Part shown: positions 1 through 8,406 of the stretch, one piece after another | Layout: each line of letters opens with the position of its first letter | How positions within the stretch are numbered: position 1 is the first letter of the stretch | Source of the DNA: Algoriphagus lacus | GTDB taxonomy: Bacteria > Bacteroidota > Bacteroidia > Cytophagales > Cyclobacteriaceae | Direction: 5' to 3' | Assembly: GCF_003583985.1 (NCBI RefSeq) | Contig: NZ_QXML01000006.1 | Span: 1 to 64,000 of the forward strand | DNA: 64,000 bases | The notes under the pieces: generated by a model | Told to the model about the DNA's origin: nothing | The model's database searches: none | Seen by the model: only the letters and a program-made list of their open reading frames with translations | Program-made: the position numbers and the translations under genes

Positions 1-1
1 A

Positions 2-271
2 CAAGCTGTTATTCAACCTAGCCTTTTTGAAGGTTGGAGTACGGTTATAGAAGATGCTAAATCCTTAAATGTTCAAGTAATTTGTTCAAATTTACCTGTT
101 CATATTGAGCAATTGAGTTTAAATGGGATTTATTTTAATCCATATAATGAAATGGAATTAGCTTTGATTATTAAAGGTTTCATGAAGTCCTCAGACTATT
201 TAATTTATGAGGATTATGATGAAAGAGTTAGGAGATTTGCTTTGAATTTTTTATCAATTTTTTCCTCCTAA
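2..271 (+). CDS. Glycosyltransferase, GT4-like, C-terminal fragment (5' end outside window)
   Basis: The open frame enters from the left edge and gives the last 89 residues of a protein. The segment PSLFEGWSTVIEDAKSL near the start resembles the nucleotide-sugar-binding E-x7-E region of GT-B family 4 glycosyltransferases, here with D as the second acid. The rest fits the closing helices of that fold. It probably transfers a sugar during surface polysaccharide synthesis, since the next genes are a GT2 enzyme and a Wzi-like protein. It is strikingly AT-rich compared with the rest of the window. Donor and acceptor cannot be told from this fragment. Family call fairly sure, role inferred. Confidence 0.75.
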   Translation, partial: QAVIQPSLFEGWSTVIEDAKSLNVQVICSNLPVHIEQLSLNGIYFNPYNEMELALIIKGFMKSSDYLIYEDYDERVRRFALNFLSIFSS

Positions 272-305
272 ATAGGGGATAGTTATTACTTTACCTTATA
301 TTCTT

Positions 306-1061
306 TTGAAAGTTAGCATCATTACCGTTACTTTTAATTCATCAGAAACCCTACAGGATACTATCAATAGTATTTCCTTTCAGGATTATCCTGATTTGGA
401 ATATATAATAGTAGATGGAAAGTCTAAAGATGGGACGGTTGATATCATAAAAAATAATTTGGATGTGGTATCCAAGTGGATTTCTGAACCGGATAAAGGA
501 CTTTACGATGCCATGAATAAGGGTATCCGAATGGCTACGGGTGATATCGTGGGAATTATCAATTCTGATGATTTTTACCATCGCCCGGATGCCATTTCTC
601 AACTTGTGAATACCTTTCAGGAATTTGGTGCTCAGTGTGTCTATGCGGACGTGCGTTTTGTAAAACCTGAAAATTTGGAGAAGACGGTTCGTTACTATCA
701 TTCGAGCCGCTTTGCACCACACAAGTTTAAACGGGGATTAATGCCTGCCCACCCTACTTTTTTCACTTATCGGAAGAACTTTGAAAAGTTTGGATATTAT
801 AAAACAGACTATAAAATCGCTGCCGATTTTGAATTGCTGGTCCGTTTCCTGCATAAGCACAAGTTGAGCTACCAATACCTTCCTTTGGATTTGATGAAAA
901 TGCGTACCGGAGGACTCAGTACCAAATCCTGGAAGAGCAATATCATCATCAATCAGGAAGATCTTCGTGCTTGCCGTGAAAATGGATTGGAAACCAATTA
1001 TTTTTGGCTGTATTCCCGCTATTTTAAGAAAGCATTGGAAGTTTTACCCCATCTGTTTTGA
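306..1061 (+). CDS. Glycosyltransferase family 2 (WcaE-like)
   Basis: A 251-residue GT-A fold glycosyltransferase. The N-terminus MKVSIITVTFNSSETL is the usual nucleotide-binding strand, VDGKSKDGT follows at about residues 36-44, and NSDDF at 86-90 holds the metal-binding DXD-type acids. Length and the DKGLYDAMNKG segment (63-73) fit the WcaE/WcaA-like enzymes of exopolysaccharide loci. The start is a TTG at 306; no better in-frame ATG lies upstream. Its TGA overlaps the TTG of the next gene by four bases, so the two are probably translated together. It likely adds a sugar to a lipid-linked repeat unit on the inner membrane. Sugar specificity unknown. Confidence 0.85.
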   Translation: MKVSIITVTFNSSETLQDTINSISFQDYPDLEYIIVDGKSKDGTVDIIKNNLDVVSKWISEPDKGLYDAMNKGIRMATGDIVGIINSDDFYHRPDAISQLVNTFQEFGAQCVYADVRFVKPENLEKTVRYYHSSRFAPHKFKRGLMPAHPTFFTYRKNFEKFGYYKTDYKIAADFELLVRFLHKHKLSYQYLPLDLMKMRTGGLSTKSWKSNIIINQEDLRACRENGLETNYFWLYSRYFKKALEVLPHLF

Positions 1062-2701
1062 GAAACTGTTTATTTCTTTTTCTTTTTTTTCTCATTCATC
1101 AGCTTCCCGCCCAGGTCATCCCGGCGGGATTTCCTGTTTTAGAGGAATTGATGCGAAGAAATCAGATTTTGAACCCTGATTCTATTTCCAATTCGTTCTT
1201 TTTGAAACCCAGTTTATCGGATCCCCAACAATACGGATTTACCCAGTACATTCAAGTGCCTGTGGATTCTTTGAAAATTGGAATCCTTCCGCTGTTAAAC
1301 ACCACTCGAATTACCACCAAGCGCCCCTATGGTTGGGGAGACTATGGGCTGATTCCCAATCCTGGACTTCAGGCCTATTTTTCAGGAGGAATTCAAGCCA
1401 GTTATAAATTCATCAATTTTACTTTTCGTCCCGAACTGGTCGTAGCTCAAAACAAGGGGTTTGAAACCAATTTGAATGAAATGAGCCCCGGACAAATTCG
1501 CAGTAAATTCTTTTTTTGGAACTATGGGGATTTTCCGGAACGTTTTGGCAATGGAATTTATGCGGATTTAGGATGGGGGCAATCCAAGCTTACTTTTCAG
1601 TATGGAGCCTTTGAACTCGGCGGAAGTACACAAAATATTTGGTGGGGACCAGGGCAGTTTAATGCATTGACTTTTTCAAGCAATGCCGAAGGATTTCCTC
1701 ATTTTACCCTGAATACCACTAAACCTGCAAGGACATTTCTGGGAAATTTTGAAACCCAGTTGATCGTTGGACGGCTTCAGAATTCAGGATTGGATCCTTC
1801 CCAGGATCAGGAATTAAACGAAGTGTATTTTGTTCCCTTTTCAGGGGATTGGAGGTATTTGAATGCCTTGATGGTTTCCTATAATCCCAAATGGATTCCT
1901 GGCTTGTTTTTAGGGTTTACCCGAACTTTTCATCAATACAGTGAATCAATGGAATCTGGTTTCTTGGCCTATTTTCCGGTTTTTGAACCCGTCACAAAAT
2001 CGAATTATGGTTTTGACCGGGATGGAAACGGGCAGTCCCAGCAAATCTCAATTTTTGGAAGATGGTTATTTCCAAAAGTTCAGAATGAAATTTATTTCGA
2101 ATATGGCAGGAGAGACCATTCCGTTAACTGGAGGGAGTTTGCTTTGAATCCTGAGCATGCTCGAGCATATATTTTGGGTTTTATTCAGCTTTTTGATTTA
2201 CCACTTAACAATAAAAAGATTCAGGTTAGAGGAGAATTGACCCATCAACAGGAATCCGTAAACCGATACATCAGGTATTCAGGTCTAACCGGTGGATTAA
2301 CTTGGCATACACATACCCCTGCTCGTGGTTTTGTACAAAATGGTCAGCCATTGGGTGTGGGGCTGGGTGTTGGTTCAAATGTCCAGACTCTTGAAGTGGC
2401 TAGGGTGGATGGGATTTCAAAAGTTGGGATCTTTTTCGAACGGCTGGCCAATAATCAGGATTTTTATTACAAAGCTTTACTTCAAAACACCGAGCGCAAA
2501 CCCTGGATTGACCTGTCCCTAGGTTTTTTGTATGACAAGCAATGGAATAACCTCCTTCTGAGTTCTAAGCTTCAGCTGATCCATGCCCGCAATTACCAAT
2601 GGCAACTGGACCCGGCAAGCACTCCGGAATTCCCGAAAGGGGAGAACTTGACAAGTATGATGGGGCAGGTGTCCCTGGTTTATTTTTGGGAGAAAAAGTA
2701 G
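1058..2701 (+). CDS. Capsule assembly Wzi-family outer-membrane protein
   Basis: 547 residues with an N-terminal signal peptide: hydrophobic FLFLFFLIHQL core, cleavage probably near LPAQ, residue 19. The rest is rich in alternating aromatic strands (for example WGPGQFNALTFS and FGRWLFPKVQNEIYFEYG), typical of the beta-barrel capsule-assembly Wzi family. In enterobacteria Wzi anchors capsule at the outer surface. Here the role is inferred from family and from coupling to a glycosyltransferase gene (TTG start overlapping the preceding TGA). It is longer than E. coli Wzi, as Bacteroidota members usually are. A 318-bp gap follows, so it probably ends this transcription unit. Confidence 0.82.
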   Translation: MRNCLFLFLFFLIHQLPAQVIPAGFPVLEELMRRNQILNPDSISNSFFLKPSLSDPQQYGFTQYIQVPVDSLKIGILPLLNTTRITTKRPYGWGDYGLIPNPGLQAYFSGGIQASYKFINFTFRPELVVAQNKGFETNLNEMSPGQIRSKFFFWNYGDFPERFGNGIYADLGWGQSKLTFQYGAFELGGSTQNIWWGPGQFNALTFSSNAEGFPHFTLNTTKPARTFLGNFETQLIVGRLQNSGLDPSQDQELNEVYFVPFSGDWRYLNALMVSYNPKWIPGLFLGFTRTFHQYSESMESGFLAYFPVFEPVTKSNYGFDRDGNGQSQQISIFGRWLFPKVQNEIYFEYGRRDHSVNWREFALNPEHARAYILGFIQLFDLPLNNKKIQVRGELTHQQESVNRYIRYSGLTGGLTWHTHTPARGFVQNGQPLGVGLGVGSNVQTLEVARVDGISKVGIFFERLANNQDFYYKALLQNTERKPWIDLSLGFLYDKQWNNLLLSSKLQLIHARNYQWQLDPASTPEFPKGENLTSMMGQVSLVYFWEKK

Positions 2702-3019
2702 TTTCCTCGCTTGGGTTTGAAAAACTTTTTGAAGAAAAGCAATGATTTTGATTTACTTCATGTAGCGGTTTATAAGATTCCCTCGTATTAGGTGTTGAGT
2801 TTCTTGCTGAAACCGCCAGTTCCCGTGATATTTAAAAATTTCTTAAACTCCCAAAAACGTACTTCAAACTTTGAAATGCACGCTTCAAACTCAAATTGAC
2901 TCGATTTTGTATTTTTCAAATAGAGTGGGGGTAAATTATTTATTCATTAAAAACTAGGTACGATAATTGTTGAATTGTAACTTAGTGATTGTAATTACGG
3001 CTTTTTAAACCAACCAGTT
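2702..3019 (+). other. 318-bp intergenic region before the WecA-like gene
   Basis: No open frame or RNA gene is visible. The region is AT-rich. It holds a 7-bp inverted pair GCGGTTT (2765-2771) / AAACCGC (2810-2816) around a 38-base loop, and a 7-bp-phased stretch at 2862-2903 listed separately. It must carry the promoter of the following gene, but I could not find a convincing TTG-N19-TAnnTTTG match. Confidence 0.5.
2862..2903. repeat. Degenerate 7-bp-period array (CTTCAAA type)
   Basis: Read in steps of seven from 2862: CTTCAAA, CTTTGAA, ATGCACG, CTTCAAA, CTCAAAT, TGACTCG. Two identical CTTCAAACT copies lie exactly 21 bp apart. This is a weak member of the heptad arrays seen elsewhere in the window and could be chance in AT-rich DNA. 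Confidence 0.35.
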
Positions 3020-4177
3020 ATGTATTTTCTTTTAGCTTTCCTGACCTCTTTTTCCGTAGGTTTTTTGGTTACTCCAATTGTGATTTCGGTTCTCCGAAAG
3101 GCAAACATCGGTGACGTCCCCGGAGGACGTAAAATCCACAAGAAATTCACTCCATCAATGGGAGGAATTGGCTTTGTGTTGGCCACATTTGTAGCCCTTG
3201 GTATTTGGGGCTGGCAGTTTCCTCTGCCCGATATTCGCTACATGTTAGGCGCAATTGCCTTGATGTTTTTTGTGGGATTACGGGATGATATGGTGGAACT
3301 CAAGGCCAATCATAAGCTATTGGGCCAATTGGTGGCTGTTCTTTTGGTAGTCGTGGCTGGTGATATCCGGATTAAGGATTTCCATGGATTTCTTGGAGTT
3401 GAAGAATTACCACTTTTGGTTAGTTATGCTTTCAGTTCCTTTGTACTCTTGGCCCTGACCAATGCTTTTAACCTGATTGATGGGTTGGACGGTTTGGCGG
3501 GCACAGTGGCTTCCATTTCCTTATCCTTTTTAGGTGTATGGTTTTATGTACAGGGTTTGGAGAGTTTGGCGGTATTGAGTCTAACCTTGCTTGGTGGAGT
3601 ATTGGCTTTTATGATTTTCAACTGGCATCCTGCGAAAATTTTCATGGGGGATACGGGTTCCCTGACTTTGGGATTTGCTTTGGGAAGCTTGGTAGTGGCA
3701 TTTATGGGTTATAATTCAGCCTTGCCACAGGGCGCATTCCTCAGACTGGAGCCAGCTTTTACCGCCGGAATTGTGTTGATGATTTACCCGCTATACGACA
3801 TGGCTAGGGTTTTTGCGAAGCGGATTTCACAGGGCAAACACCCTATGACAGCCGATAAAAGCCATGTGCATCATTTTCTGATGAGAATGGGTATGAAGCA
3901 CAACGAAGTTGCAGTTACATTGGGTCTTTTACAGTTATGCTTGATATTACTGGTATTCATATTAAGTGATTATTCGGATAACATCATTTTGCCGGTACTT
4001 TCAGCGATTGTACTTACACTTGGAATTTCCATGGATTCGATAACTGTTAGATTTGTCAAGAAGAAAGTCCGAAAAGCTCCTAAGATATTGGAATTGAGAG
4101 ATTTGACAATTAGCCAGAAGATTAAAATCAAACTGGATAAGCAGACTGTAAATTCCGGTAATATGAATTTAAATTGA
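3020..4177 (+). CDS. WecA/MraY-family polyprenyl-phosphate glycosyl-1-phosphate transferase
   Basis: A 385-residue polytopic membrane protein with about ten membrane segments. Family signatures are all present: GDVPGGRKIHKKFTPSMGG (31-49), the Mg-binding DD at 89-90, NLIDGLDGLAG at 151-161, FMGDTGSLTLG, and HVHHFLMRMG in the last cytoplasmic loop. Such enzymes move a sugar-1-phosphate (often GlcNAc-1-P) from a UDP-sugar to undecaprenyl phosphate, starting O-antigen, capsule or teichoic-type glycans. The MraY-specific context (mur genes) is absent, so WecA/TagO-like is more likely. A terminator follows at 4202. A second, PglC-type initiating enzyme lies 1.3 kb downstream. Confidence 0.9.
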   Translation: MYFLLAFLTSFSVGFLVTPIVISVLRKANIGDVPGGRKIHKKFTPSMGGIGFVLATFVALGIWGWQFPLPDIRYMLGAIALMFFVGLRDDMVELKANHKLLGQLVAVLLVVVAGDIRIKDFHGFLGVEELPLLVSYAFSSFVLLALTNAFNLIDGLDGLAGTVASISLSFLGVWFYVQGLESLAVLSLTLLGGVLAFMIFNWHPAKIFMGDTGSLTLGFALGSLVVAFMGYNSALPQGAFLRLEPAFTAGIVLMIYPLYDMARVFAKRISQGKHPMTADKSHVHHFLMRMGMKHNEVAVTLGLLQLCLILLVFILSDYSDNIILPVLSAIVLTLGISMDSITVRFVKKKVRKAPKILELRDLTISQKIKIKLDKQTVNSGNMNLN

Positions 4178-4201
4178 TCCGGATTTAGGATAAGCCATTT
4201 T

Positions 4202-4225
4202 AAAAGCCCTTTCAGGGCTTTTTTT
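4202..4225 (+). terminator. Intrinsic terminator after the WecA-like gene
   Basis: AAAAGCCCT-TTC-AGGGCTTTT hairpin with a run of seven T, starting 25 bases after the stop codon. It separates the WecA-like gene from the aminotransferase gene. Confidence 0.85.
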
Positions 4226-4306
4226 ATTTCATCGCTTTAAAGTTTGGTTGGCTTTTTGTGATAAATCGATTAAGTTTAGAAGGATATTATTCTCACCAAA
4301 GATTCA

Positions 4307-5443
4307 ATGTCATACTTGCTACCTCTTTCTTTTCCGGTGTTTGATGGAAATGAAAGTTTGTATGTTCAGCAGGCAATTGGTGCCGGTCAACTGGCTACCA
4401 ATGGGGCTTTTATCTCCAAGTTTGAATATAAACTCACTAAACGAATAAGAACACATCAGGCTGTTGCACTCAATTCAGGGACTTCAGCTTTGCATTTAGC
4501 GCTGATTTTATTGGGTGTGGGCGCCGGTGATGAAGTAATCTGTCAGTCTTTTACTTTTTGTGCTTCTGCCAATCCTATCGTATATCTTGGTGCGCATCCG
4601 ATTTTTGTAGACAGTGAGGAAGATACGTGGAATATTTCCCCGGAATTGTTGGAAGATGCCATCCTGAGTAGGATCGCCCTCGGAAAAAAGCCCAAGGCGA
4701 TCATTGTTGTTCATCTTTTTGGCATGCCGGCGAAAATGAAGGAAATCATGGAGATTTCCACAAAATATCGGATACCGGTTTTGGAAGATGCTGCTGAAGC
4801 GGTGGGAAGTTATTATGAAGGTAAGGCTTGTGGGACTTTTGGGAAGGCCGGAATCTATTCATTCAACGGGAATAAAATCATTACAACAGGAGGCGGCGGG
4901 GCTGTTATCTCGGATGATGCCTCCTTAATTGAAAAAGCTAAATACCTTTCCACTCAGGCCAGGGAGGATTTGCCATATTATCAGCACCTGGAAATCGGAT
5001 TCAATTACCGAATGAACAATATGGCTGCTGCCGTGGGTCTGGCCCAATTGGAAAAACTTGAACTTTGGGTGTCCAAGAGAAGGCAGATAAATGAGCAGTA
5101 TCGGAATCTGTTTGAAGATTTTCCTGGAATCAGTTTTCAGACCGAATCAGATGAATCCATGTCCAATTATTGGTTGACTACGATTCTGATCGATGAGGAA
5201 CTCACAGGATTTTCCAATGACAGACTTAGGATATTACTTTTTAAAAATGGAATTGAATCGCGCTTCCTTTGGAAGCCTTTGCATCTCCAACCTGTTTACA
5301 AAGGGCTGCCTTTCTATGGTGGGGATTGTTCTGAAAACCTGTTTTTAAAAGGCTTATGTCTCCCTAGTTCCGTTACGCTGACTTTGGAAGACCAAAAGAA
5401 AATTGCTGGAATCATTGAGAAAGAACTGAGTAAAATTTCCTAA
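4307..5443 (+). CDS. DegT/DnrJ/EryC1/StrS sugar aminotransferase (PglE/EpsN-like)
   Basis: 378 residues with the hallmarks of PLP-dependent nucleotide-sugar aminotransferases: NSGTSALHLAL (56-66) for phosphate binding, LEDAAEAVG with the pyridine-contacting Asp161, and SFNGNK with the Schiff-base Lys190, followed by TTGGGGA. The best-known relatives, PglE and EpsN, aminate UDP-4-keto-6-deoxy-GlcNAc on the way to bacillosamine. A PglC-like transferase starts one base after its stop and a PglF-like dehydratase lies downstream, which supports that reading. The exact sugar is an inference, since related enzymes act on other 4-keto or 3-keto sugars. Confidence 0.85.
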   Translation: MSYLLPLSFPVFDGNESLYVQQAIGAGQLATNGAFISKFEYKLTKRIRTHQAVALNSGTSALHLALILLGVGAGDEVICQSFTFCASANPIVYLGAHPIFVDSEEDTWNISPELLEDAILSRIALGKKPKAIIVVHLFGMPAKMKEIMEISTKYRIPVLEDAAEAVGSYYEGKACGTFGKAGIYSFNGNKIITTGGGGAVISDDASLIEKAKYLSTQAREDLPYYQHLEIGFNYRMNNMAAAVGLAQLEKLELWVSKRRQINEQYRNLFEDFPGISFQTESDESMSNYWLTTILIDEELTGFSNDRLRILLFKNGIESRFLWKPLHLQPVYKGLPFYGGDCSENLFLKGLCLPSSVTLTLEDQKKIAGIIEKELSKIS

Positions 5444-5444
5444 G

Positions 5445-6104
5445 GTGAATTACAGAGAATTCGGAAAAAGAGTTTTGGATCTGATACTAGCCTCTTTGAT
5501 GTTTCTGATTCTTTTGCCGGTTTTTCTGATTCTCTTTTTTTTGTTGCTGATTCATTTTAAGGGATCTCCGTTTTTTTATCAGGATCGACCGGGTAAAAAC
5601 TCGAAAATTTTCAGGATTGTAAAATTCAAAACCATGAGGGACCTGACAAACTCCAAAGGTGAATTGCTTTCTGATGACCAAAGACTCACGCGGGTAGGCA
5701 AGATCATCCGAAAAAGCTCTCTCGATGAAATCCCTCAATTGATCAATGTGTTAAAAGGGGATATGAGTTTGGTTGGGCCTCGCCCGCTTCTTGTGGAGTA
5801 TCTTGAATTGTATGATGCAGATCAGGCCAGGAGACATGAGGAAAGGCCAGGAGTAACCGGATGGGCTCAAATCAACGGGAGAAATACCATCAGCTGGCAG
5901 CAGAAATTCGAATATGATATTTGGTATGTGGAAAACCTTTCTTTAGCGCTTGATCTAAAAATATTGTTTCGGACTCTTTGGAATGTGATCAGAGGAAAGG
6001 GAATCAGTCAGCAAGGGCATGTTACTGTAGGGAAATTTACCGGAAATCAAGGTGAAAGAATGGGGGCAGAAAGGTCAACAATGGAGGGTGTTTTGGAAAA
6101 ATAA
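5445..6104 (+). CDS. PglC-like phosphoglycosyl transferase (bacterial sugar transferase)
   Basis: 219 residues with a GTG start at 5445, one base after the aminotransferase stop. The N-terminus has a re-entrant hydrophobic helix (about residues 12-36), followed by the family core FYQDRPG, FKTMRD, the SSLDEIPQLINVLKGDMSLV segment with the catalytic Asp-Glu, GPRPLL and the RPGVTGWAQINGRN block. This short monotopic form (PglC/EpsL class) moves a sugar-1-phosphate from UDP-sugar to undecaprenyl phosphate through a covalent Asp intermediate. The longer WbaP/WcaJ forms carry extra membrane helices that are missing here. Neighbours suggest a diNAcBac-like substrate, not proven. Confidence 0.88.
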   Translation: MNYREFGKRVLDLILASLMFLILLPVFLILFFLLLIHFKGSPFFYQDRPGKNSKIFRIVKFKTMRDLTNSKGELLSDDQRLTRVGKIIRKSSLDEIPQLINVLKGDMSLVGPRPLLVEYLELYDADQARRHEERPGVTGWAQINGRNTISWQQKFEYDIWYVENLSLALDLKILFRTLWNVIRGKGISQQGHVTVGKFTGNQGERMGAERSTMEGVLEK

Positions 6105-6244
6105 AAGTCAGACAATTTTTTTAATCAAATAGGATTGAAAAAAAAATACCATTTTGTGTTTTTCAAATACTTAATATGAATGTTCCTTTTTAATCAGGCC
6201 ATAATAACAGTTTAAGGCTTTAAATATTAAAAAAAATGAAAAAT

Positions 6245-6294
6245 TTGGTTTACTTTGCCGAAAGTTTGTGAATAAATAGTTGGTTTACTTTACC
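6245..6294 (+). repeat. Two 15-bp direct repeats upstream of the PglF-like gene
   Basis: TTGGTTTACTTTGCC at 6245-6259 and TTGGTTTACTTTACC at 6280-6294 differ at one base and lie 35 bp apart, ending 28 bp before the ATG. The spacing and position suggest duplicated promoter elements or a regulator site. The TACTTTG parts look like imperfect Bacteroidota -7 boxes. Confidence 0.4.
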
Positions 6295-6321
6295 TTTTAA
6301 CTATTTGAAAATAACTCTACT

Positions 6322-8232
6322 ATGAATTTTTTATCAAGGCTAAAAATCCTTCCTAGATGGATAATTGCCAGCTTGGATTCCTTTATACTTTTCTACTGTG
6401 CCTTATTTGGCTACCTGGTTAGATTCAACTTCGAACTGGAGGTCATCGAGCAATATGATGCCTTTGCAGGTAGCTTTACTTTTATGGTTGGTGGGCTGTT
6501 GGTGATGCAGAATACCCGAAGCTATGAGGGGATCGTAAGGCACACCGGATTCAGAGACGGATCCAATATTTTCAAAACGGTTCTCATCAATTTTATTCTG
6601 TTCCTTTTTCTGAATTTTTTCCATGGGAATTTTCTGAATGACCGATTTCTTCTTCCAACCTCCGTATTGATCATCGCCAGCTTATCGGCTTTATTCATGC
6701 TGATTTTTTACAGGCTTTTGGTTAAGGAGCTTTTCGTATATCTGAAAAACGGGATTGCAGAAAAAGACCTCCGGAACGGGGTGATTTTTGGAGCCGGTGA
6801 AGCAGGAATTATTGCACAGGAGGCCATAAAGCGAGACAGTATCACCAAGATGAACATCGTGGCATTTTTGGATGATGATTCCAAAAAGGACGGGAAAAAC
6901 ATTGACGGAAAGCGGATTTACCGAGGATTGGAAGATTTGGAGAAGCTTGTTAATCAATACGCTGTTACGGATTTGATCATCGCTGTTAGAGACCTTTCGG
7001 TTCAACGGAAAAATGAAATTATCGATGAATGCCTGAGGTTGAATGTGTCTGTATCTATGGTTCCACCGGTGGATCAATGGATAAACGGAGGACTAACAGC
7101 AGGTGCGATTCGTGAAATAAAGATTGAAGATCTCTTGAGTCGGGAACAGATTCTTTTGGATAATCCGAGGATAGAAGAGGACCTGAAGGGGAAAATTGTG
7201 TTGGTTACTGGGGCAGCAGGTTCCATTGGATCCGAGCTTTGTCGGCAGATTAACCACTATCATCCGAAGCTTATTGTCATGTTGGATATCGCAGAGTCTC
7301 CTTTGTATGACATTGAACAGGAATTCAAAGAATACTATCCCGGTTGTCCGATAAAAATAATTCTCGGGGACGTCAGGAACAAAAAGAAGATGAAGGAAGT
7401 CTTCAAGGAATTCAAACCTCAGGTGGTGTTCCATGCTGCTGCATACAAGCATGTCCCCATGATGGAGAACTATCCGGAAGAAGCCATTCATGCGAATGTC
7501 ATTGGTACCAAGATTTTGGCTGATTTGGCAGTATTGGCTCAGGTGGAAAAGTTTGTGTTTGTTTCCACCGATAAAGCTGTAAATCCAACCAACGTGATGG
7601 GTGCCAGCAAACGTGCAGCAGAAATGTATGTACAAGCGCTTAATGAATACCTGGATACAAACCATAAAAAATATCACACCAAGTTTATTACCACGAGATT
7701 TGGAAATGTACTTGGATCCAACGGCTCTGTGATTCCGCTGTTCAAAAAACAAATAATGAATGGAGGCCCCCTTACCGTTACCCATCCGGAAATCACCCGT
7801 TACTTTATGACGATTCCGGAAGCATGTCAGTTGGTGTTGGAAGCTGGTATCATGGGCGAAGGCGGAGAAATTTATGTTTTCGATATGGGTGAACCTGTCA
7901 AAATCCTGGATTTGGCTAAGAAGATGATTCAACTCTCCGGAAAAAAGGTGGACACCGATATTAAAATTCAGTTTACGGGATTAAGGGAGGGTGAGAAGCT
8001 TTTTGAAGAATTGTTAAACGATTTTGAAACAGTCAAAATTACCCACCATCCAAAAATCAAAATCGCTCAGGTGCAACCATCGTCTTACCATAGAATTGAC
8101 GGACAGATTGAGTTTTTCCAGGAACTGATCGGGAAAAACAACGAGACAGATTTGGTGAGGCATTTGAAATCACTTGTACCGGAATACATTTCCAATTCTT
8201 CCCGTTTTGAGGTGTTGGACAGGATGAATTAA
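6322..8232 (+). CDS. Membrane-bound UDP-GlcNAc 4,6-dehydratase (PglF/CapD-like)
   Basis: 636 residues. Four N-terminal membrane helices (about 12-32, 50-65, 85-102, 112-133) precede a first Rossmann-type domain with GAGEAG at 157-162. The catalytic short-chain-dehydrogenase domain begins with VTGAAGSIGSELC near 294-306. The active site reads STDKAVNPTNVMGASK: Thr416-Asp417-Lys418, with Met426 in place of the usual Tyr, then Lys430. This is exactly the PglF/CapD/FlaA1 pattern for inverting or non-inverting 4,6-dehydration of UDP-GlcNAc. It would supply the 4-keto sugar to the upstream aminotransferase. It has its own 217-bp upstream region and a terminator. Confidence 0.9.
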   Translation: MNFLSRLKILPRWIIASLDSFILFYCALFGYLVRFNFELEVIEQYDAFAGSFTFMVGGLLVMQNTRSYEGIVRHTGFRDGSNIFKTVLINFILFLFLNFFHGNFLNDRFLLPTSVLIIASLSALFMLIFYRLLVKELFVYLKNGIAEKDLRNGVIFGAGEAGIIAQEAIKRDSITKMNIVAFLDDDSKKDGKNIDGKRIYRGLEDLEKLVNQYAVTDLIIAVRDLSVQRKNEIIDECLRLNVSVSMVPPVDQWINGGLTAGAIREIKIEDLLSREQILLDNPRIEEDLKGKIVLVTGAAGSIGSELCRQINHYHPKLIVMLDIAESPLYDIEQEFKEYYPGCPIKIILGDVRNKKKMKEVFKEFKPQVVFHAAAYKHVPMMENYPEEAIHANVIGTKILADLAVLAQVEKFVFVSTDKAVNPTNVMGASKRAAEMYVQALNEYLDTNHKKYHTKFITTRFGNVLGSNGSVIPLFKKQIMNGGPLTVTHPEITRYFMTIPEACQLVLEAGIMGEGGEIYVFDMGEPVKILDLAKKMIQLSGKKVDTDIKIQFTGLREGEKLFEELLNDFETVKITHHPKIKIAQVQPSSYHRIDGQIEFFQELIGKNNETDLVRHLKSLVPEYISNSSRFEVLDRMN

Positions 8233-8237
8233 ATCAA

Positions 8238-8324
8238 AGAACCTAGTCCTAAGAACCAAAAGACAAAATACCCAAAGCCGCTTTCAATGAGCGGCTTTTT
8301 CTTTGTGTTCAGATCTTGGTTCTT
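8238..8324. repeat. Weak heptad array and 9-bp inverted repeat around a terminator
   Basis: Steps of seven from 8238 read AGAACCT, AGTCCTA, AGAACCA, AAAGACA, AAATACC. AAGAACCAA (8251-8259) is matched by its inverse TTGGTTCTT (8316-8324), with the terminator hairpin inside. Similar in design to the clearer heptad arrays in the window. Confidence 0.45.
8274..8300 (+). terminator. Intrinsic terminator after the PglF-like gene
   Basis: AAAGCCGCT (8274-8282) pairs with AGCGGCTTT (8290-8298) around a 7-base loop and runs into five T. It closes the polysaccharide region. Confidence 0.85.
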
Positions 8325-8371
8325 TTCAGTCGATACTTCCATCCCGATACTAAAATCTTACTTCCCCTTCC

Positions 8372-8379
8372 TACCTTTG
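8372..8379 (+). promoter_or_regulatory. Possible Bacteroidota -7 box for the FAD oxidoreductase
   Basis: TACCTTTG matches TAnnTTTG and lies 27 bases before the ATG, just after a terminator. No clear TTG is found 19 bases upstream, so this is only a candidate. Confidence 0.35.
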
Positions 8380-8406
8380 TCCTGATTTAAGGATAAATAC
8401 CTTACG

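Noticed and set aside
7093..7932. 279-codon open frame on the minus strand
   Set aside because: It lies wholly within the PglF-like gene, whose protein is clearly conserved; the antisense translation has no family features.
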